Shown here: piece after piece, positions 60,876-64,000 of the stretch
Layout of the letters: each line of letters starts with the position of its first letter
Numbering within the stretch: position 1 is the stretch's first letter
Source of the DNA: Neopusillimonas maritima
Lineage (GTDB): Bacteria > Pseudomonadota > Gammaproteobacteria > Burkholderiales > Burkholderiaceae_B
Reading direction: 5' to 3'
Length of the DNA stretch: 64,000 bases
NCBI RefSeq assembly: GCF_003576595.1
Contig: NZ_NQOU01000001.1
Span: forward strand, 622,337-686,336
The notes under the pieces: model-generated
Told to the model about the DNA's origin: nothing
Databases searched by the model: none
Seen by the model: only the letters and a program-made list of their open reading frames with translations
Program-made: the position numbers and the translations under genes

Positions 60876-61628
60876 GTGTCGTCTATTTTTTGGATAAAAC
60901 CCGACCAACCCTTACCCGACCCGACAACCGCGCCAGCCGACGGTTTGCTGGCTGCGGGTTACGACTTAAGTATTCAGCGCCTCCATGAAGCGTACTCAAA
61001 AGGGATTTTTCCCTGGTTCAGCGATGGCGACCCTGTTTTATGGTGGAGCCCCGACCCGCGCATGGTTTTGCCTTGTGCCGACCTTAAAGTGTCGCGCTCA
61101 TTGGAAAAAAAGCTCAAACCAATACAGCAAACGGAACAGCAACTAAACGCGCCCTTTCGCATTACTGCAAATATGACCTTTGAAGCGGTCATGGATGCCT
61201 GCAGCCAACCACGCGGCGGGCAGCCTGGCACCTGGATATCACCCTGGATCAAGGACGTTTACACAGAGTGGCATCATGCGGGCTTTGCCCATAGCATTGA
61301 AACCTGGCATGAAGGGAAACTGGTGGGCGGTTTATATGGGGTAAGTATAGGGGGCTGTTTTTTTGGCGAATCGATGTTCACACGAGTCAGCGATGCTTCC
61401 AAACTTGCTTTGGTTTACCTGACCCGTTTTCTAAAGAACCACGGCGTTGAGCTAATCGATTGTCAACAAGAAACAACGCATCTGGCCAGTTTGGGCGCCA
61501 AGCCCATTTCACGCGCCCACTTTCTGCAAGCATTAACCAAAACCCTCGGGCGTCCAGCGCCCCCCTGGCAGTCGGGCCAGCTTTTACAGCACGGGGTGTT
61601 TGCACAGGGAGCAACAAACCCGCCATAA
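60876..61628 (+). CDS. aat: Leucyl/phenylalanyl-tRNA--protein transferase
   Basis: Aat adds Leu or Phe to proteins starting with Lys or Arg, marking them for ClpS-ClpAP. A GTG start at 60876 gives [15 protein letters not shown] after the initiator. Typical blocks are [40 protein letters not shown], the [16 protein letters not shown] segment and [18 protein letters not shown]. The 250 residues are normal. bpt, the other bacterial N-degron transferase, follows 32 bases later, so the two N-end-rule tagging enzymes are neighbours. Confidence 0.97.
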   Translation: MSSIFWIKPDQPLPDPTTAPADGLLAAGYDLSIQRLHEAYSKGIFPWFSDGDPVLWWSPDPRMVLPCADLKVSRSLEKKLKPIQQTEQQLNAPFRITANMTFEAVMDACSQPRGGQPGTWISPWIKDVYTEWHHAGFAHSIETWHEGKLVGGLYGVSIGGCFFGESMFTRVSDASKLALVYLTRFLKNHGVELIDCQQETTHLASLGAKPISRAHFLQALTKTLGRPAPPWQSGQLLQHGVFAQGATNPP

Positions 61629-61660
61629 TATCCGTGCCGACATTTGTTTGCATATTATTT

Positions 61661-62395
61661 ATGAGCGACCCCGCCGACCTCAAATGCCACAGCCTGCAGT
61701 TTTACGCAACGGCCTCTTACCCCTGTAGTTATTTATCGGGTCGCGAGGCGCGATCGCAGGTTGCTGCCCCGATGCATCTCATTACCAGCAATATGTACTC
61801 ACGCCTGGTGGAACAGGGGTTTCGGCGCAGCGGCTTGTTTACTTACCGGCCGCATTGCGACAATTGCCATGCATGCAAGCCTATCCGTCTCGACGTCGCT
61901 GCGTTTTCGCCCAATCGCACCCAGAGGCGCATTTGGAAACAGCATCAAAACCTGCGTACATGTACCCAGCCTCTTGCATTCAAGCCGGAACATTTTTCAC
62001 TGTATCAGCGCTATATCCAGGCGCGCCACCACGACTCCGGTCTGGATGACGACAGCGAGGCGCAGTACAACCAGTTTTTACTGACCAGCCGGGTGAGCTC
62101 ATCACTTGTCGAATTCCGTGAGCCGGCCGGCGGGCAACTCATGATGATCTCGATCATCGACATCCTCGACAACGGCTTGTCGGCGGTTTACACCTTCTTC
62201 GAGCCTGAAGCGCAAGGCAGCCTGGGAACGTACGGCATTCTTTGGCAAATTGAACGTTGCCGCGCGCTTCAACTACCGTGGCTTTATCTTGGATACTGGA
62301 TTTCCGAAAGCCGTAAAATGGCATATAAATCCCAATTCCACCCCCATCAAATCTATGTCAATGGCCGGTGGGTTAACCCACACCAGTTAATCTGA
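61661..62395 (+). CDS. bpt: Aspartate/glutamate leucyltransferase
   Basis: Bpt transfers Leu from Leu-tRNA to N-terminal Asp or Glu. The start [15 protein letters not shown] at 61661 is preferred to a longer frame that would overlap aat. The 244-residue product has the ATE1-like signature: [32 protein letters not shown] with the Cys pair, [31 protein letters not shown] and the C-terminal [20 protein letters not shown]. It was called arginyltransferase in older annotations. It sits between aat and pyrD. Confidence 0.95.
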   Translation: MSDPADLKCHSLQFYATASYPCSYLSGREARSQVAAPMHLITSNMYSRLVEQGFRRSGLFTYRPHCDNCHACKPIRLDVAAFSPNRTQRRIWKQHQNLRTCTQPLAFKPEHFSLYQRYIQARHHDSGLDDDSEAQYNQFLLTSRVSSSLVEFREPAGGQLMMISIIDILDNGLSAVYTFFEPEAQGSLGTYGILWQIERCRALQLPWLYLGYWISESRKMAYKSQFHPHQIYVNGRWVNPHQLI

Positions 62396-62401
62396 GTTTT
62401 C

Positions 62402-63457
62402 ATGTCGTTTCTTTTCAATTCTTATGCGCTGGCGCGCCCGGCTCTGTTCTCGCTCGATGCCGAACAGGCCCATGAACTTACCCTGAACGCTTTACAGAAG
62501 GCTTACGACTGCAACCTGACACGCAGGCTAGTGGAAAATCGGCCGGCCTTGCCATCGACGCTAATGGGGTTGAAGTTACGCAACCCTGTAGGTCTGGCGG
62601 CCGGGCTCGACAAAAACGGCGCCCACATTGACGCGTTGGGCAATCTTGGATTCGGTTTTATCGAAGTCGGAACCGTGACCCCAAAACCGCAAAGTGGCAA
62701 CCCCAAGCCCCGATTATTCAGGCTACCCGAAGCCCATGCGCTGATTAACCGCCTGGGGTTTAATAACGACGGCCTCGACATATTCCTGGAAAATGTACAG
62801 AAAAGTCACTGGCGGTCCGAGGGCGGCATATTAGGTTTGAATATTGGCAAGAACGCCACAACCCCCATCGAGAACGCTGTAGACGACTACCTGATTGGTT
62901 ACCACGGCGTATATCCGCATGCCGATTACGTTACGGTGAACATCTCATCGCCCAACACCCAGAATTTACGCGCATTGCAAGAAGCAAGCGAACTTACCGA
63001 CTTATTGTCGCAGTTGCAAACAGCCAGAAAGGAACTGGAAGACAAACACCAGAAACGTGTTCCGCTCGTTGTTAAAATCGCACCCGACCTTTCTGCAGAA
63101 CAAGTCGACGCCATCGCGGCGGTTCTTCAACGCTATGGTGTAGACGGCGTCATTGCAACCAACACCACCTTAAGTCGTGATGCCGTTACAGGTATGCCTC
63201 ACGCAAATGAAACGGGCGGCCTGTCGGGGCCGCCCGTTCATGAACTCTCTTTAGCCGTCATTTCCCGCTTGCGCCAACAGCTAGGCAAAGAATTTGCCAT
63301 TATTGGTGTCGGCGGCATACTGGGTTCCCAGCAAGCACGCGAGAAAATCGAGGCAGGTGCCAACGCGGTTCAGCTATACACCGGGCTTATCTACAAAGGC
63401 CCGGCACTGATTACTGAATGCGTTCAAGCGTTGCGTGGCCAAAACCTGGCAGGTTAA
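62402..63457 (+). CDS. pyrD: Dihydroorotate dehydrogenase (quinone), class 2
   Basis: PyrD oxidises dihydroorotate to orotate, passing electrons through FMN to the quinone pool. The N-terminal helices ([20 protein letters not shown]) bind the membrane, then a TIM barrel begins. [39 protein letters not shown] and [10 protein letters not shown] are hallmark blocks; the class 2 catalytic Ser lies in [36 protein letters not shown] holds the FMN phosphate. 351 residues. Its ATG is six bases after the bpt stop. Confidence 0.98.
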   Translation: MSFLFNSYALARPALFSLDAEQAHELTLNALQKAYDCNLTRRLVENRPALPSTLMGLKLRNPVGLAAGLDKNGAHIDALGNLGFGFIEVGTVTPKPQSGNPKPRLFRLPEAHALINRLGFNNDGLDIFLENVQKSHWRSEGGILGLNIGKNATTPIENAVDDYLIGYHGVYPHADYVTVNISSPNTQNLRALQEASELTDLLSQLQTARKELEDKHQKRVPLVVKIAPDLSAEQVDAIAAVLQRYGVDGVIATNTTLSRDAVTGMPHANETGGLSGPPVHELSLAVISRLRQQLGKEFAIIGVGGILGSQQAREKIEAGANAVQLYTGLIYKGPALITECVQALRGQNLAG

Positions 63458-63485
63458 CCACGCATCGCCGGCGGCAGCCCGCTAA

Positions 63486-64000
63486 TTACGACGCGCTACG
63501 TGCGCGACTTGTTGCTTTCTTGCCTGCTTCAGCAGCTTCAGTTGCCGCCTTCAAGCTGGCATTGGTTGCAGCGGTGATGTTCGACTGCGCAGCATCGGAC
63601 GCTTGCTTGGCTGCCTTGGTTGCAGTTTCATAAGCATTCGTTGCACTAACCACTGACGACTTCATCAATGCAATGGCGCTTTCAGAACCGGTAGGAGCAG
63701 TTTTTGCAAACTCCTCAATGGCGTCATGCAATTGCTGCTGGCTTTCATTAACCTGCTCTTCAGTGAGCTTGGTTAAGTCGGCCTGAACCGAAGTGAAAAT
63801 GTCGTATACATGTTTGCTGTAAGCCACTGCCTTGTCGGCATTGGGTTGCATTGCATTGCTGGTGAAAGCAACTGCGTCCTGGGGGTCTTTCAATTCGATA
63901 GCCTGCTGTGATGCACGGGCAACGTCATCGAAAGTTGCTTTCCAGACTTTAAGATTCAGATCAACCAGTTTTTCAAAGCCGCCGAAGATTGAACCCTGAG
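63486..64000 (-). CDS. Phasin family protein, N-terminus cut by window edge
   Basis: Phasins coat polyhydroxyalkanoate granules. The frame is open from the right edge to TAA at 63486, about 170 residues, so the true start lies beyond the window; an in-frame TTG at 63893 is not the start. The visible part opens GSIFGGFEKLVDLNLKVWK, typical of phasin 2 proteins (the usual F-x3-E-x-L-V-x-L-N-L), then an amphipathic helical part and an Ala/Thr/Lys-rich tail (ETATKAAKQASDAAQSN). Together with bdhA it indicates PHB storage. It converges with pyrD. Confidence 0.93.
   Translation of the reverse strand, partial: QGSIFGGFEKLVDLNLKVWKATFDDVARASQQAIELKDPQDAVAFTSNAMQPNADKAVAYSKHVYDIFTSVQADLTKLTEEQVNESQQQLHDAIEEFAKTAPTGSESAIALMKSSVVSATNAYETATKAAKQASDAAQSNITAATNASLKAATEAAEAGKKATSRARSAS

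Overview
The window (about 53% GC by eye) looks like a chromosomal segment of a betaproteobacterium of the order Burkholderiales, most likely family Alcaligenaceae. The basis is gene order and protein character: rpsO-pnp, ilvI-ilvH-ilvC-psd-pssA, hrcA-hemH-grpE-dnaK-dnaJ facing nadK-recN, fur facing bamE-dapB, aat-bpt-pyrD, plus 3-hydroxybutyrate dehydrogenase and a phasin, which point to polyhydroxybutyrate metabolism. The family name is an inference from remembered synteny. No insertion sequence, prophage, integrase or CRISPR array was seen.

Layout. 1-12.9 kb: pnp (cut by the left edge) and rpsO; a lipoprotein gene; a leftward block ilvI-ilvH-ilvC-psd-pssA joining branched-chain amino acid synthesis to phosphatidylethanolamine synthesis, with a leader of up to 480 bases; a FUSC-type membrane protein; an MFS transporter coupled to yaaA; bdhA. 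12.9-14.4 kb: tRNA-Ser(CGA), a decayed HigBA toxin-antitoxin locus and a small membrane protein with one EF-hand loop. 14.4-25.4 kb: serS, two unrelated NADP isocitrate dehydrogenases side by side, rarA, lolA and ftsK (all leftward), then trxB and an Smr-domain gene (rightward). 25.4-30 kb: a structured gene-free stretch, a lipoprotein gene, and a Fur-box-controlled siderophore receptor with a PepSY membrane partner.

30-36 kb holds a compact leftward cluster of a transglutaminase-like protein, a circularly permuted ATP-grasp/alpha-E fusion, a stand-alone alpha-E protein and a second ATP-grasp protein. It is a predicted peptide- or amide-forming and processing system whose product is unknown, and it is the best candidate here for an undescribed system. 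36-41 kb has a MarR regulator, a perfect palindromic operator candidate and a four-gene molybdenum hydroxylase operon (large, FAD and 2Fe-2S subunits plus CoxG-like) whose large subunit lacks the CO dehydrogenase signature, so its substrate is unknown. 41-47.3 kb: a DUF1841 gene, two small cytochromes c, a MoxR ATPase with its VWA partner, and a periplasmic M16 peptidase.

47.3-58 kb is the stress and housekeeping block. grpE and dnaK each carry a sigma-32 promoter with an identical 13-base spacer, each lying inside an inverted repeat. 58-64 kb: murB, tRNA-Gly(GCC), tRNA-Cys(GCA), a conserved-looking hypothetical gene, a zinc-ribbon NUDIX hydrolase, the N-degron transferases aat and bpt, pyrD, and a phasin gene cut by the right edge.

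The fur gene and the Fur-box siderophore receptor are in the same window, as are hrcA and the sigma-32 chaperone genes, so both regulators and some likely or possible targets can be seen together.
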